Of a DNA stretch of 49,550 nucleotides, positions 26,801 to 37,500 are shown piece after piece. The DNA is taken from assembly GCA_002392765.1 (NCBI GenBank), contig DGHT01000010.1:1915-51464 (forward strand), read 5' to 3'. This DNA is from Verrucomicrobia bacterium UBA3841 (GTDB taxonomy: Bacteria; Verrucomicrobiota; Kiritimatiellia; RFP12; UBA1067). Both the position numbers and the translations under genes were made by a program. Under the pieces are notes generated by a model. It was not told the DNA's origin, searched no databases, and saw nothing but the letters and a program-made list of their open reading frames with translations. Every line of letters starts with the position of its first letter. Position 1 is the stretch's first letter.

Positions 26801-28122
26801 GGGCGAGCGGAATCGTCGAGCACGAGATAGTGGTGCGCGGTCTCGACTGGTTCTCCCAGTTCGACGACGAGAACGCCGAGGACTACACCAATGTCGTCAA
26901 CTACCTCAACACGACGACTCCGACGAAAGGCTTCTTCTGGGTCGGAGACGACGAAGGCGGCGCATCCAACTCGCGCGGCGTGTTCACCGGATCCGGCGCG
27001 GTCTCGAACGAGTGGAACGACACTATGGTCCGCACGCCCGGCAGGATAAACCAGAACCAGTTCATAAATCCCGACCACCCGACGCCGAACGGATCGTCGA
27101 TTCTGATCTACGCAAACGTCGACATGACCGGCGGCCACATCTACCAGACCGTCGGCGACGCCGTCAAGACGAACGAAAGCCAGATAATCGTCATCAAGAA
27201 GGGAAGCGAGATCGGCACAAACATCACGTACACGGTCGACAGCTGGTACGAACTCGGCAATGTTACCACGAACGGACGCGCGGCGGCGTGGAGCGAAGTT
27301 CCGGGCGAGGCGCGCACGTACGTCGTGAACGTGGGCCTGTTCGCTTCGAACAACATAACGGTCGAAGCGTCCGCCGCAGTGGCGTCGAATCTTGTCGACC
27401 TCGGCATCACGGACGACAACGTCTACAAGCCTGCCGTGATGAAGTGGCTCGAGACGGGAAGGGACGCCTACGGCAATCTGTGGGAGGCTGCGGATTCCGG
27501 CGAAGTGAAGCTTGCGAAATTCATACCGCTCCACCGTCCCGGCGAACCGCAGGACATGACGCTTACGGAAATGTACTGGCTCGACATGGATCCGACCGTC
27601 GGCAATCTCGGCCTCGTGGCGGGAATAGGGGATGTTCCGGGTCCGGTGATCGTGGACGGCTACGCGGGAAGCGCGTCGGTTACGAACGTCCGCATGAGCG
27701 TATTCATGTCCATAACGAATCTCGCGACCGGGGCGCACTGGACGCCGTACATTCTGCGCGGAATCGACTACGATCTCACCTCGTGGAAGTACAAGGAAGC
27801 GGGCGGATCGTGGGACAGCGCGACGTTCAAGATCATAGGCGTTCTTGCAAACGGCCTCACGAGCGAATCGGCGAAGCGCAACAGGATACCGCTGAGGTGG
27901 TTCGTATTCGACGAAGACTCGTTCGATCCTGTCACGTGCAAGTCGGTCATCGACGTCGAGCATCCGTATTCGCCCGACTCGCCGGCGTACTACCAGGGCT
28001 TCAAGGAATGGATGCTCGAGCACGGAACGGGAACCCCGGTGTTCTACGGCTGGGATCTGGACGACCGCAAGAGCGTGTTCACCACGGAAATCTTGAAAAA
28101 GGAGAATTATCTGCATGAGTAG
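17815..28122 (+). CDS. Giant secreted protein: glycine-rich, DUF2341/LamG and lamin-tail-like domains
   Basis: 3435 aa from TTG 17815; AAAGGAG at 17803-17809 and the resulting signal peptide (MKHIARAKGLFKPLIAVATA) favour this over TTG 17761. Two glycine-rich blocks (about 90-320 and 350-580) carry repeated GGGGAGG and VGAGG words. An Ig/MBG-like domain follows (about 590-660). Then comes a DUF2341-like stretch (KFAMLVRISTSSPKDFYKQA, about 770-860) leading into a LamG jelly roll (GVWHMNDAADSSAND to LYVNGVNKASF, about 862-1060). Several concanavalin-like segments follow, and near 2860-3005 a lamin-tail-like domain (WINEVNIYGEY, VEIAVPQEADITGWSVEL). No C-terminal barrel or sorting motif is visible. 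A surface adhesin or matrix protein is likely. The gene overlaps the next one by 8 bases. Confidence 0.87.
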   Translation: MKHIARAKGLFKPLIAVATAIVCHYASFGAGTFIEPSKVSGMGGAKGGDLMRLIDNNDGTFDIVHIFTNTVTSTFSVPADNNIVSGSMRALVVAGGGAGSGNCGGGGGAGGLIFTNFEAVVAGDYQIMVGAGGKKSAGNALGGKGSDTTFTYAGKIYTALGGGNGGRYGSTAGAAGGSGGGACGGGSVGAGNQPTSASGGFGHAGGKGAGSNRGGGGGGANGPGLAATGNDGGKGGPGLEYDISGESVVYAAGGGGAGISGGAAGAAGGSTAGAGTPGALNLTGGSADPGSGSGGGGAAGGGGTSYGGAGGSGTVIIRYTVGKAMADGSTVYEIKDDGQFTLPKAALVRILAVGGGGAGGSGTVGQNGAGNGGGGAGRLIDGTNILFAATYDIDVGAGGTNAVNTTASTSGGDGKPTSISTNGVNVIYMPGGGGGGVSGATAGRAGGSSGGASKGGTSANPVSTYGGLGNIGGTSSVNRTGGGGGGAGGQGGNASSTSVAGDGGKGYESNITGEPVFYAAGGGGGARTGTGGAGGSGIGGTGGGAGAGSEGKIGTGSGGGGGGNGNAAGPGGSGIVVIRVIRYMPVKPEDNQAFEYDGDYHTIAFDDEAVAVSGVVSTNAVGTYTTTFTLKEVNGVKYVWSDGTTAAITRTWKITPPALVIDSFSLEGWQVGEAPNKPVIDSTPRVGDSEVVFYYSTSAEGPWTDTTVPDAAGTYYVKAVIESENFTHDHANDPVAQFSLWEWDGEKYPSYLGYHADIYAPVFEGEAVEKFAMLVRISTSSPKDFYKQARADGSDVRFTDADGNLLPFEVDTYNPQGDSFYWVKVPSYASGAYACTINWGDTGEEIEGETNYRFREVWDGYVGVWHMNDAADSSANDMKSALGSSARTTNGYFGSGIGASASGSPYISAEAAEAMKNLTNGNFTASFWMKFDDSAAIGAPFLFGRRRNASANGGWAAQVWSQNFATSLSIGVYSGVAGDGKFSTRTVDGFEKNVWYRMDFVLGSEYTLYVNGVNKASFAPGDIANPLDEATKFYIGGLDTGNTLKGAMDEFRIRPGGVDTSSSQFKAEQAQLTQEETDFGVIVLTPDVTLKNRWVVLPSVSPDTWPAGTTGDVDPGLASHGTVEWVFSNPATSEVLTNAIPSEAGDWRLDFFVKPGASGTRSWEGLEYQCGGVSIFEEFPYSNLGGTAGSSTLSGRVLLANDDSNEACPVEGQAYWLAAGSGTTYWVHRNEVEKGNFSHMTEATVHDLYSTTGNDELCGSTAIWHIDNARIGNVYPSDASKYADYPDRVYMPVSSSAGPFTSPTAAPGLAETAHIVLRNVENAAVYSPCYTNGIGTIYFDAANAGTSATGEGYGICVEFATVATNGMDSAGNPFETAPATDEFVHQIVPAYDEETQDDEGVDIIVHHDAETNLFAYAKWEAVDVIPLKRDDTESFVRLDVTNLVQLAISTGGSQNNFYRIIVPDINYRGPIRFRIRRTEVNQNYATNPDGAAFILIDNVIVSYPPMKTDLGPLGKFDPSLGGDVALGWENAFTTPFPSITDDAIYARATTNVFANPGNPAADPSKFVVSAKAHYRWRYLEQQFEPESGWLSVRIPPAADYAAEDPLQLTAGEIGDVEFWYESVQNAPYYRYVDYTGRNLGVDGYSEEIRAVTNAYWNAQGGVVGKLETGGTNWFVRLRQGASPYESVNLLYKTIDVDGTESAEAKTVEMRLCGDNIWRGYLKTIADGDDDVPDIAMFKYRFEALNRQTEGSVEFEENTAYFKPRESSSKLPVTGYVDEQADGEGWETVPCDFATGYFLFQLDTDTLSLSIVHSDFQNFNAWNDAKGTVFVGTSTSDDSKSGTSSRSRAMYEDFSAWGDMSKTNVLWQENFINNSTTQYAGWEDYKTFSGLTTENGWTAGQGQWVNQYYRDTQLVGGLVQRSFKMEGEGRGYLQFVDAATVPRGLDTVSFTARIGQSVRETDISYYDADVKSSMSNYVFFARGAFDLKKNKDFSGNASLSLIANYRPRVGFYEFRFEQEIAALNSAKTAVTGINAKGQYLKLFRWKYNSKGKLVATQLTGKSPSKLQNPVNMPEASGLGGNYLPMFISVSNETSGAVMIMAGIRRDGRDGGRDGISATAGQSDQSNKSYAMLVYRDNSEDKLTCGTYGLLSANCPGVFDQPYFYDKPAVATVGSPFPGYNYLDWYSTCTMTFAGTATSCHAAISGGNWSIMPGRMEPFYVSGTQWGIRASTPEEPLFVYTAPAGTTKFGDEPIAVTNVTGFGTAGKAGSTYVFNIRSIDNCSVKIADGAEVDDVHNDIVIDDVVLTQWRGGDWNDTLNQAELSKIVPNWSSDDGGSAGHTNFLFTSAWVTNNAVLLSARRTYPDRPSSIRTPLFDGMYGRGIGLGMISFEYENAQTNANVLVQIATNGVTYATVNAIDDFDNLKWTTVTNFDFGASGITDSDRKSGSRSCYLGLHGVAGLMRLVIDPKIAQAVAGSQNPSAFGEITIKSVFCRDEPELDKSSWWGWNLRTLGQDESGLDSEKRMFLYDLTKDPSRIGLSFALNNSTTDGIDPTKSEEYKQHAPFLQTPTFATNLVGEVSFRARKYDASSQQPGQVTLFGSVTGSVDGRWTKLKVFSITNTTYGTYSYKTDPNDTYAAFRLAVTGVSGIVDTQMSNESPEGYDDPVRVLLDEVAVFEAIRAKIGFLNVGTIKNTDTYSALDTAKAVAGVPGEEWQPLCNESWGVQCEIYPAQLGDEIDFDRAGGPTVILHWFNGDSPWGYDNWKNAAGAKSAFLSKATDSNMVYRSSYLSSPDAVIPLSTASGQVVQYMLEVVYYTKESSQPLTNRLSSAEWQNPSWYFPIDKNAGADSFSAYSILDTVAPHWAWINEVNIYGEYDSNYENSDKNFQYVEIAVPQEADITGWSVELLDPYENNGYVYTNVLGRFGTGLLSGKKSIGAASNMTFRVLGNKAAWTSGNLKYSDGTLDGVWENDIVRQQTQVFTSAGEISAIDPIGLRLVRASGIVEHEIVVRGLDWFSQFDDENAEDYTNVVNYLNTTTPTKGFFWVGDDEGGASNSRGVFTGSGAVSNEWNDTMVRTPGRINQNQFINPDHPTPNGSSILIYANVDMTGGHIYQTVGDAVKTNESQIIVIKKGSEIGTNITYTVDSWYELGNVTTNGRAAAWSEVPGEARTYVVNVGLFASNNITVEASAAVASNLVDLGITDDNVYKPAVMKWLETGRDAYGNLWEAADSGEVKLAKFIPLHRPGEPQDMTLTEMYWLDMDPTVGNLGLVAGIGDVPGPVIVDGYAGSASVTNVRMSVFMSITNLATGAHWTPYILRGIDYDLTSWKYKEAGGSWDSATFKIIGVLANGLTSESAKRNRIPLRWFVFDEDSFDPVTCKSVIDVEHPYSPDSPAYYQGFKEWMLEHGTGTPVFYGWDLDDRKSVFTTEILKKENYLHE
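24124..24153 (+). repeat. Small in-frame CGCGACGGG repeat
   Basis: Three copies of CGCGACGGG (24124, 24133 and 24145) encode RRDGRDGGRDG within the giant protein; a local slippage-prone site. Confidence 0.7.
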
Positions 28123-28558
28123 GATCAAGGCAAAAGCGTTTGCCGCACTCGCGGCCATCGCGGCGGCGTTCCTCGCCGGATGCGGCGGGGATTCCGCCGT
28201 AGGAAATGCGGCGCCGGGCGCCGCAAACGAAACGTCGGTTTCGGACGCAGCGTCGACGAACGCGCAGGAGAAGGCTGTCGAGAAAGATCCCGTGAAGCGC
28301 AGGATGAGCGACGAGGAGTACGTGAAGACGCTCGACAAGCGCCATCAGGAACGGCGCGAGATAATGAAGAAACTTTCTGCGGCCAAGGCGAATCTCGAAA
28401 ATGCCAAAGGGGCGGGGGCTCCGGCGGACGAGGTGCGCGCTCTCGAAGGGGAAATGAAAAAGGTTCTCGCGGAGATGAAGCGGCACGAGGCCGAATCGCG
28501 CGCCATGGTTGGCGCGAAGATGCAGCAGGATATGATTGATAATGGACAAAACAAGTAA
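28115..28558 (+). CDS. Small alanine-rich lipoprotein with helical domain
   Basis: 147 aa. The N-terminus MSRIKAKAFAALAAIAAAFLAGC has a lipobox (LAGC, lipidated Cys23), so the protein is anchored by lipid. A short unstructured linker (about 24-60) leads to a highly charged helical region (about 65-140: DEEYVKTLDKRHQERREIMKK, then EGEMKKVLAEMKRHE) likely to form a coiled coil. Its ATG lies inside the last codons of the 3435-aa gene (8-base overlap) and its stop is 15 bases before the 4129-aa gene, so the three genes are probably one operon. It may be a periplasmic helper for export or anchoring of the giant proteins; this is inference from position only. Confidence 0.85.
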   Translation: MSRIKAKAFAALAAIAAAFLAGCGGDSAVGNAAPGAANETSVSDAASTNAQEKAVEKDPVKRRMSDEEYVKTLDKRHQERREIMKKLSAAKANLENAKGAGAPADEVRALEGEMKKVLAEMKRHEAESRAMVGAKMQQDMIDNGQNK

Positions 28559-28573
28559 GGAAGGTCCGACGCC

Positions 28574-31500
28574 ATGAAAATGAATACTGTAAAATACTTT
28601 GCATTCGCGGCAGCGCTTCTTGCAGGCGCGGCGGCCAGAGCGTCCGGGACGAACGGCGATATATACGAAATCCGCCCGTGTACGCAGGAAGGCGTAGCCA
28701 GGGACGCCTGGGCGACGAAGGCCGAACCTCTCGATTCGGGCGTAACGGCCTACTTCAACATGCGTCTCATCCAGGGCGCCAGCCAGGACAACGAGCGTGC
28801 TGCGGGCGGCGAGAACTCGGTATGGTATCTCGATTACGACGGACTTGGCTCCGAGACGCTGTACGAATACTACTTCCCGCTGCAGGTCGGAATATACGTG
28901 TCCGGCAGGCTTACGTACGCAACGCTCATAAGCTGGAAGGCCGACAAGGCGAGCGGCTTCACGGATCTCATATTCGAGTACACGACCGAGCCCGGCGATT
29001 TCGCCCTGCCCGTGGTGCTCGCCACCGAAACCGGTCCCGCCACGACGTCCACCGGATCGAACAAATACATTTTCAACCGCTACGGAACCGGCCAGTGGAA
29101 GATCGTCAACAACAACGGCGAAGAGTTCAACAAGTGGATATGGTCGCCAAAGTGGCCCGTAAGCGCGCCCGAGGGCGAACGCTCGCCCGACTATGCGCTG
29201 CTCGAAGCCGGTATATATGTCAAAACGATCGATTTCGACTCGAAGTGGGAGTCCGGCAGCGCCGAGACGTACGCCGACGACGGAACGGGCCTGTGGCGCT
29301 CTGTCCACGAAGGCTCCATCGAAACGGTGGGCGCCACCCCGACTTTGCAGGCGATCGCCGCGCCGACGAACGCGGTCACGCTCTACGTGTGGTCCGAGGA
29401 CGAGAGCGCCGTCAAGATTTCCGGCGGCAAAAAGATGAGACTGACAACCGGCTATGACGGCGGAGAACCCGTCATCAAGGAAACATACGTCGGAACGGTC
29501 AGGATAGCCGGCGGACAGACGTCGCAGAATTTCTACATCGAAGGCGTGTCGCAGACGGGCGGCGCGGACGGCGACGGCAAGACGACGCTCGTTTTGAGTC
29601 CGTGGGCGAATTACAGCTACAATTCGGTCAGTGAAAGAATCGACGACTACGTGACGGTTCCCGTCAAGTGCGTCGAACCCCTCCCGCCGACGGTCGTCGT
29701 CGAGAGCGAGAGCGGCGCGGAAACAGTCTACGTCCCCGTGGGGAACGGCTGGAAGACGAAAGTCGAGACATTGAACGTCTACGTCACCCAGCCGGTCGAG
29801 GAGGATCTCGCCGTCACCGTCACGCCGAGCGTGCTCGGCAAGACGCTCGACATGTCCAAGTACGTGCTCTTCTCCACGGACGCGTCGTCCGTCAAGACTA
29901 TCAGCCAGCTGTCGCCGACCGCGACCGTCACGATTCCCGCCGGACAGTCGGGCAAATCCTACGCGAAAAAGGTCAATGTCTATCTCTTCCGCGCCGATTC
30001 CGAGACGGACGGCGAGACTGTCGACTTCACGCCGTCGCTGGAACCGATGCAGACGGTGACGACGGGAATCCAGAATTTCATTCCGGAAGCGTTCGAGATA
30101 GTCGCCAGCGCGCCAGAGTTCGTCTCCCCCGAAGACGGCGCGCCGTTCGGCGCGACGGCCGGCGTCGAAACGGAAATCGAGCTTGAGGTCGCCGACACAT
30201 ACGCGGACGAACACTACACTCCGGCGGACGGCGACGGCTACAAGATCGAAGTCAAGTACACCGCGACGTCCGGCTGGAAGACGCTCGCCGGCACATATTA
30301 TGTAACGGCCGGAAACGTCCTTCGCACTGCGGACGGCAAGCTGCCCGTGCTCAAATTCCCGAATTCGTCCATCGGCCAGACGGACGGGACATTCCAGACG
30401 CAGATCAGGATTACCGAGCCGATAAACGAAAACCCGGCGATCCTGAAACTCGTCTCTACGGTCGCCGCGCCCAAGACGGTCACGGTCGCATCGTCGCTCG
30501 ACGAATACAACGAAGGCGCGGTCGCCGAATTCACCGTCACGCTCAACAGCCCGAACGACACGGGCGACGCGCTCTACGCGTTCCTGCTCGCCGGGCCCGG
30601 CGACGAGGCCACGAAGGGCAAGTTCAACGCGCAGGGCAGGAAGTTCGTCCTCACCGACGACATCCTTTCCGATCCGGCGGCGCTTCTGCTGACGAGCGGT
30701 CTTGTGATCAACCCGGACAACGACAGCGCCACCGGCAAGGTCAAGCTTCTCGACGGCGCGGATCTCGACGCCACCGGCGGCAGCACGTACTTCTTCAGCG
30801 TCGTACTCTGCACGACGGCCGCGTACAGCGAGGACAGCATCGTAAGCGGCTACAACTCCAACTTCAAGACCATATCGGTCTACAACGTCCAGCCTACGAT
30901 CACGCGTCTCGAAATGAACGGCTACGCATCGCCCAACAGCGGCTACGTCTATCCGAACAGGCTTCCGAAGGGCAACGAGCAGAAGTTCAAGGCGGTCGTC
31001 AAGGATCCGGGATCGTACGACCTCGAGGACGGCTTCCAGACGCGCTGGACCTGCTACCGCAACGGCAACGCCGTCTACACGACGGTCATTGACGGCAATC
31101 CCGGCGACGATGCCAACTTCTTCACGTACGCGTTCCCGAACGCGGGCGAGTGGACGGTCAAGGCGGAAGTCCAGGACAAGGACATGGACGACTGGTCCGA
31201 GATTTCGTACTCCGTCGGAGTGACCGTTCTCGACAACCCGGTCGTCGGCGTGACGGTCTCCGAGGCGGTCGACGAGAACGCCACGAAGGAGAAGGCGACG
31301 ATCCAGCTCAGCTACTGGGACGACCAGTTCGACGGCGAGCTGCTCGTCAAGGTGACGGTCTCCGAATATTCCCCGGGCCGCGCCAATCCCGGCAAGCTCA
31401 AGCTCGACCGCAACTACGCCTCCACCGTCGCCGGCGAAGACAACGTGTACTACATCACCGTCAACAGCGCCAACGAGTACGATCTCATGCTTGAAGAGAT

Positions 31501-34500
31501 GGACGGCACCGACGTTTCGTCGATATACGGCTTCTCCATCACGGCCGAGGTCGTTTCCGACACCGAGCTGCCGACAAGCAAGACCCCCGCGTCCGCCTAC
31601 TATCTCCCCGAGAGCAGGCGCGTGCTCGTCAACAACGTCTCCCCGACGGTCATCGTCAACCCCGAGCCCAACACGAACAGGTGGGAAGTCGCCGGCGGCG
31701 TCGCCACGTCGTATCCCATCCGCTGGAAAATCCAGCGCGACGTCGATTCCGACTTCACCGATCTCTGGAGCGACAACGTCAACAAGGGCATCCATGTTGA
31801 AATCACCGGATGCGACAACGGCGAAAGCAAGTACTACGAAGAGCCCACGAGCGGCATATTCTATCCCGACTTCGGCGAATTGCAGGGCGACGTCACCGTC
31901 ACGCTCACGATCGAGGACAAGGACGGCGGCTACTACTCCTACAGCTACCTGTACACGGTGAGCGCGTCGAAATTCCTCGTCACCAAGGCGTCCGGACCCA
32001 ACGGCGGCACGTCGACGTCCGCGCTTTCGAAGAAATACTCGGCGCTTCCTTCGCGCGGCCTGGGCCACGTCTACGCGGCGCAGGAGAACGGCGTCAAGTT
32101 CTCGAGCGCGGCGAACTTCCTTCTCCGCTGGAACTGCGGCAAGAACACCGACGCGCGCATCTACGCGTTCGGCTACAAGGTGGACAAGCCGGACGACGAC
32201 GGCACTCTCGACGGCGGCCTCGACGTCGCCATCAATCCGAACGGAGCCGTGGCTGCAGGCGAGGTCCTGACCGATTTCTACCATTACCCGCTTGCCGACC
32301 TCGATGAAGATTCGGCAGACCGCAAGGACAGCTTCTTCTACGCGTGGATCCAGCATCTCGCGTCCGAGGACGGGGCGCTCACAAGTTCCATCATGGGCGC
32401 AACGATACTGCCCGAATCGCCGACGTCCGGCACGGCCGACGGCAAGGTGATGCTCCCGACCGAGCAGACCGAGGACGGCAACTACGTAACGACCGAGGTC
32501 GAGGCGATCTTCGCCAAGGAATGGCTCAAGACCGACAACCTCGGCGACATCAACGGCGACGGCGTGCCGGACGTCTACGCGATGCAGGACTGGCAGGACG
32601 GCAACCTGATCGAAACCGTCTCCGGCGGCGACAGGATCGAGAACGACCTTTTCGCGCTCAATTCGTCCAACCCCGACGGCGACGCGCTCCCCGGCGTCCT
32701 CTACGACATGGGCAAGGGTCTGAAGGTTGACGGATCGAACATGTCCTACGCGCCCATCGGCTTCGACTTCACGACCCGCATGGAGCTGCGCGGACTCCAC
32801 GACGGACTCAACGCCGTCGACATGACGACATCCGATCCCGACTTCGGCGAACTCGAAGAGGCCGCGTGGTCCGCGTACGCCGAGGCGAACGGACTCGACC
32901 CTGAAACGGACAAGGATCTTTCCAAGTGGAGCCCCGAGCCGAAGGGCACGTATCCGAGGCTCGACCCGACGGTCGACGACACCGACGGCGACAAGTTCCC
33001 CGACGGCTGGGAATACTTCTTCTGGTACCAGGCGCACGTCTGGGTGCCCTCCGGCGACGCCAAGGGCCAGCCGATAAAGACAGACCACACGAGCCAGAAG
33101 TACGTGTTCGAGCGTTTCCGCTTCTCCAACATCCTCGAAGGCGAGGAAATCACCGCCGAAGAGGTCGAGGAGCGCTTCAATCCGCTCACAGCGCTCTCCG
33201 CCGCGGAATACGCCGACAAGCCCGACTTCGACAACGACGGTATTTCGGATCTCGAGGAACTCGTGATCGGCACCAACCCGTGCCACTGGGATACCGACGG
33301 CGACCACATCTGCGACGCCTGGGAGGTGATGATGGGTCTCGATCCGCTCACCAATGGCAAGACGACGAACCCCGACGGCGACTGGATGGCCTACCACCGC
33401 ACCAAAGACGACGTCGCGTACATGACGGATCCCGAAACAGGCCGGGTGTACGTCTTGAGCGACCTCGAAGAGTTTGTCGACTACAATCCCTACACGATGA
33501 CGACGGTCAGGACGGGCGAATTCAAATACTTCTCCTTCATACCCAAGGCGGACGACGAGGGCAACCCGATCCTCTACGGCCGCGAGGAAGACGCCCATGA
33601 ACCCAGTCAGCCGACGGACTGGATATACGGACTTCCCATGGTCGATTCCGTCCAGCGCGGAACGGTCGTGTTCGACGCCCCGGTCCAGCTCAATCCAGCG
33701 GGCGACTTCGTGCTCATACACAACCAGGTGATGGATGCGTACGGATTCGATCCCAGAACGGGATGGTCGGCCGCCAGCGACGGATATGTTTCGCCGCGCT
33801 GGAACCCGTCCGTCAACAAGAACATCTCCAGCGAGAACAAGACCGGCTACGCCGTCAATACGCGCGGGTACTATTCGTACGACGAGTATCTCGTCATGAA
33901 ATACCGCTACGAATACGACATCCACTACGACACAAGCAAGCCTGAAGCCGGATTCGACGAAAAAGACGTCTGGGCGACAATCCGCAACAAGACGACGATT
34001 CCGACGGTTCTGACGGTGCAGGCGGCGGAACCAGAGCAAACCCAGACCGCGGACACCAACGAAACCGCCAGCGCGAGCGCGTCCGTGACGAACGCGGAAT
34101 ATGAAGTGTCCATGGCGATAGCGGCGGCGCTCAACAAGGCGAACAGCGCCAAGAAGGTCGCCTCCGGACACGGCGCCGACACAGACGGCGACGGCGTGCC
34201 GGACGGCTGGGAACTCTACACCTTCCGCAACCCGAACAATGCGCCCAGACTCGTGGATGAGGACGGCCTCGGCGACAGCGGCCTGCTCGATTTCGACGAC
34301 GACTCCCTCTCCTACGCGAGGGAATACGCCGGAACCGACGCCTGCGACGTGTACACAAACTGCCCGACAATCTACGCCAACCATCCCGGAAACGTCTCCG
34401 GCTGGTGGAACAAGTTCTTCCCGACCAATCCCGGAACGATGATGGATCGCGGCACAAGCTACATGGGATACGGCAATCCCGACGGCGCCGACACGGACCT

Positions 34501-37500
34501 TGACGGCGTACCCGACGGCTACGAGGGCGGCACATGGGCCGGCTGCTTCTACGAAGACGGCCGTTATGCGGGTTCTGGAAAGATGGGCTTCATATACGGC
34601 ATGCCCAACCCGACCAACATGGCGAACAAAACGTGCATACAGGGCGGCGGCATGAACCCGTGCACGATCGACACCGATCAGGACGGACTCCCCGATGCGT
34701 GGGAGGCGCAGTTCTCCGGCATTCCGGTCGACCGCGCGACGGGACTGCCCGTCCCCGTCAGGGGTTCCGAAAAGGCCGTAGTCTCCAAGCTCACGCACGG
34801 AACGAAGACGGCCGACGCCGACTACTCGCTTGAAGGCGAGGCCGACGACGAAGACGGCCAGGGCGACGACAGCGAGGAGGACGAGAAGGAGGAGTCCGAC
34901 GGTTCGTCCTGCTACATTGCGGGCGGCATGGACGCCACGTATTCCGGCGATGCAAGCTCGCTCAGCATGAAGCGCGACGTCGACTTCGACCATGACGGAC
35001 TCGAAAACTGGCAGGAGTACATGGTCCAGGCGACGAGGCACTTCAGGTACGACGACATCACCACGCCTCTCATGGGACGCCAGATCGAGGAGGGCGACAT
35101 CGGCTACAACCACCAGCAGAACTTCTGGGGCTTCGTGCCGTTCGACGCGGCGGATCCCGAAACGTTCGCGGCGGACTGCGCCGAGGCGTGGTACGGCAAG
35201 GACGCGGTCTACTACGTGACAGTGACGACGGGCGTGCGCAAGACGTACGAACTCGTCAACCCGCAGACTGGCGAGATGAAGACGAATCTCGTGTTCAGCA
35301 CTGAGCGCAGGAAGAAATACGTCACGTCGGCCGAGGAGGTCGTCAGGCATGTGAATTCCAGCGGAACGTACCAGTACGCGTGGAACGACGAAGGATGGCG
35401 CAAACTCGGCTACTTCGCGAAGCCGCGCCAGTACTGGGATGCGGCCATCGTGAGCGGCAACATCGCGAAGCCGCTGTACATGTTCTCCGTCATCGGCGAA
35501 ATGCAGTTCGAGAACGCGTCGCCCGTCGGGTACGTCTCCACCGACCCGCGCTGCTCCGACACTGACGCGGACGGCCTGGACGACTACTGGGAAATCTTCC
35601 ACGGACTGAACCCGATTCTCGGAAGCGATGTCGAAAGGCCGGGCTACAGCATGCTCCACGGCACGAGGTGCGGCGACATAATCGGCGCGACGTACGGACT
35701 GTTGACGGCCTCGCTCTTCAACGGATTCTGGAACGAGTGGATCCATCCCGACTACATGCGCAGGTACGCGTTACACAACATGGCGCCGGACGAGACAGGC
35801 CCGATCGACGCGCCGCAGGCGTTCGACCCCGTCCTCTATCCGTGGATCATGGGTTCGCCCGGAGCCGACGCCGACGGCGACGGCATGAGGAACGAGGACG
35901 AGAGGATCCTCGGCAATGTCACGGATCCCCTTCCGCGCCACACCGACCCGTCGCCGCAGTGGTTCACCGAGCGCACGACTCCGTCCAGCTACACGGCGCA
36001 GTACTACAAGATGCCGGCGAACATCTCCTACATGACGTGGGCGAGGGTCTACCTGATCGACAGGCCCGACACGCCGAACGAAGAAGCGACCGTTCTGCTG
36101 TCCGGCGGCGGCACGTACGTGTTCCCGTTCGAGGAGAATGAAGGATACGACACCGACCGCGACGTGTCGCCCGATTCGCGCGAGGTTACCTCGACGACGG
36201 TCTCCGCGACCGATCCCAACAAGTTCACGGATCCTGTCCGCCACCAGGCCCTCTATCTGGACGGCGTAAACTCCTTCGCGATGAGCAGGGAAATGCTCTA
36301 CAGGCCGGTCGGCTCCATCGACCTCTTCAAGCAGTTCACGGTGGAATGCTGGCTGAGGCCCGACGCCGTTGACAGGCAGCAGACGGTGATCGAAAGGTCG
36401 TCCTACTACGGCGGCGATTCGATAGTCAACGACAAGGGCGCGGTCAGGGCCAACTTCCGCATCGGCATCACGGCCGACGGACTGCTCTACGGCTCGTTCG
36501 ACAACACGGATTCGATCGAATCCGGACTCAACAGCCCGATAAGCTGCCAGAACGTCTACGACCCCAACCCGCTCGAAGAGGGCGAGTGGGTGCACGCCGC
36601 GCTCTCGTTCGACGGAAGCGTCCTGACGCTCTACAAGAACGGCAAGTTCTGCGCGAGCGCGAAGACCGGACTCAGCCCCGCCAACGGCATTTGGCGAATC
36701 CTGCAGGATCCGGCCTCCACGAACTCCTATCCTTCCTACAAGTACGCGTCGCACCCGGTTGCGCTCTTCATCGGCGCCCGTCCGCAGGCCCAGAACAAGT
36801 TTGCGTTGAACGCGTACACGGTCGAGGGAGACAAGCATTACGAATCGTTCGAGAACCTTCGCGAGTACTTCAAGGGATATGTCGACGAAGTGCGCATCTG
36901 GGACGGAGCGCGCGCAGCGGCCGACATAGCGCTCGACTACCGCAAGGAGTACTCGTTCGACGACGTGGCGGCGCAGCGCAAGGCCGTGTTCGATTCCTGG
37001 CTCGAAAAAGCGACGCGCAACAACAACGACGCGAACGGCAATCTGCCGCCCGAGCTCGTCCACCACTACAACTTCGCGACGCTCGCCGGCTCCACCGCGC
37101 CTGAGTACGTCTCGAAGACGCCGCCCGGATTCGAGTCAAAGGTCCTGGCCGCCGCGATGAGCGACTACTCCAACCCTGAAATTTCGACGGACGGACTCTA
37201 TCCGAACCTTCTCGAACTGAAGGGCGGAGACTACGGCGAAGTCGAAGGCGATCTGAAGATAGGCTGGTGGAACGACTGCCTCATCCACAGCACGGTGTAC
37301 GACGACTACCATGTCGTGCCCTGGATCCAGAATACGGTCGCGCACCTGCCCGCTCTCGACGGCACGTGCCCCGATTCGACCATCTACGCCGTGAACTACG
37401 GCGGCAAGTACACGTCGGCGTCGATGCAGGATCTCGACAAGTATCTCTTCCCGAACACGGCGAATCCGTACACGACGATGTTCACCGGCTGGATGCCGTT

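Noticed and set aside
21298..28338. 2346-codon antisense open frame
   Set aside because: It mirrors the GC-rich 3435-aa gene. The translation is dominated by Arg, Val and His strings with no domain, signal or ribosome binding site; lack of stops follows from codon bias on the other strand.
28079..35746. 2555-codon antisense open frame
   Set aside because: Same explanation: it lies opposite the 4129-aa gene, which has a signal peptide, LamG and calcium repeats, while the antisense product has no recognisable feature.
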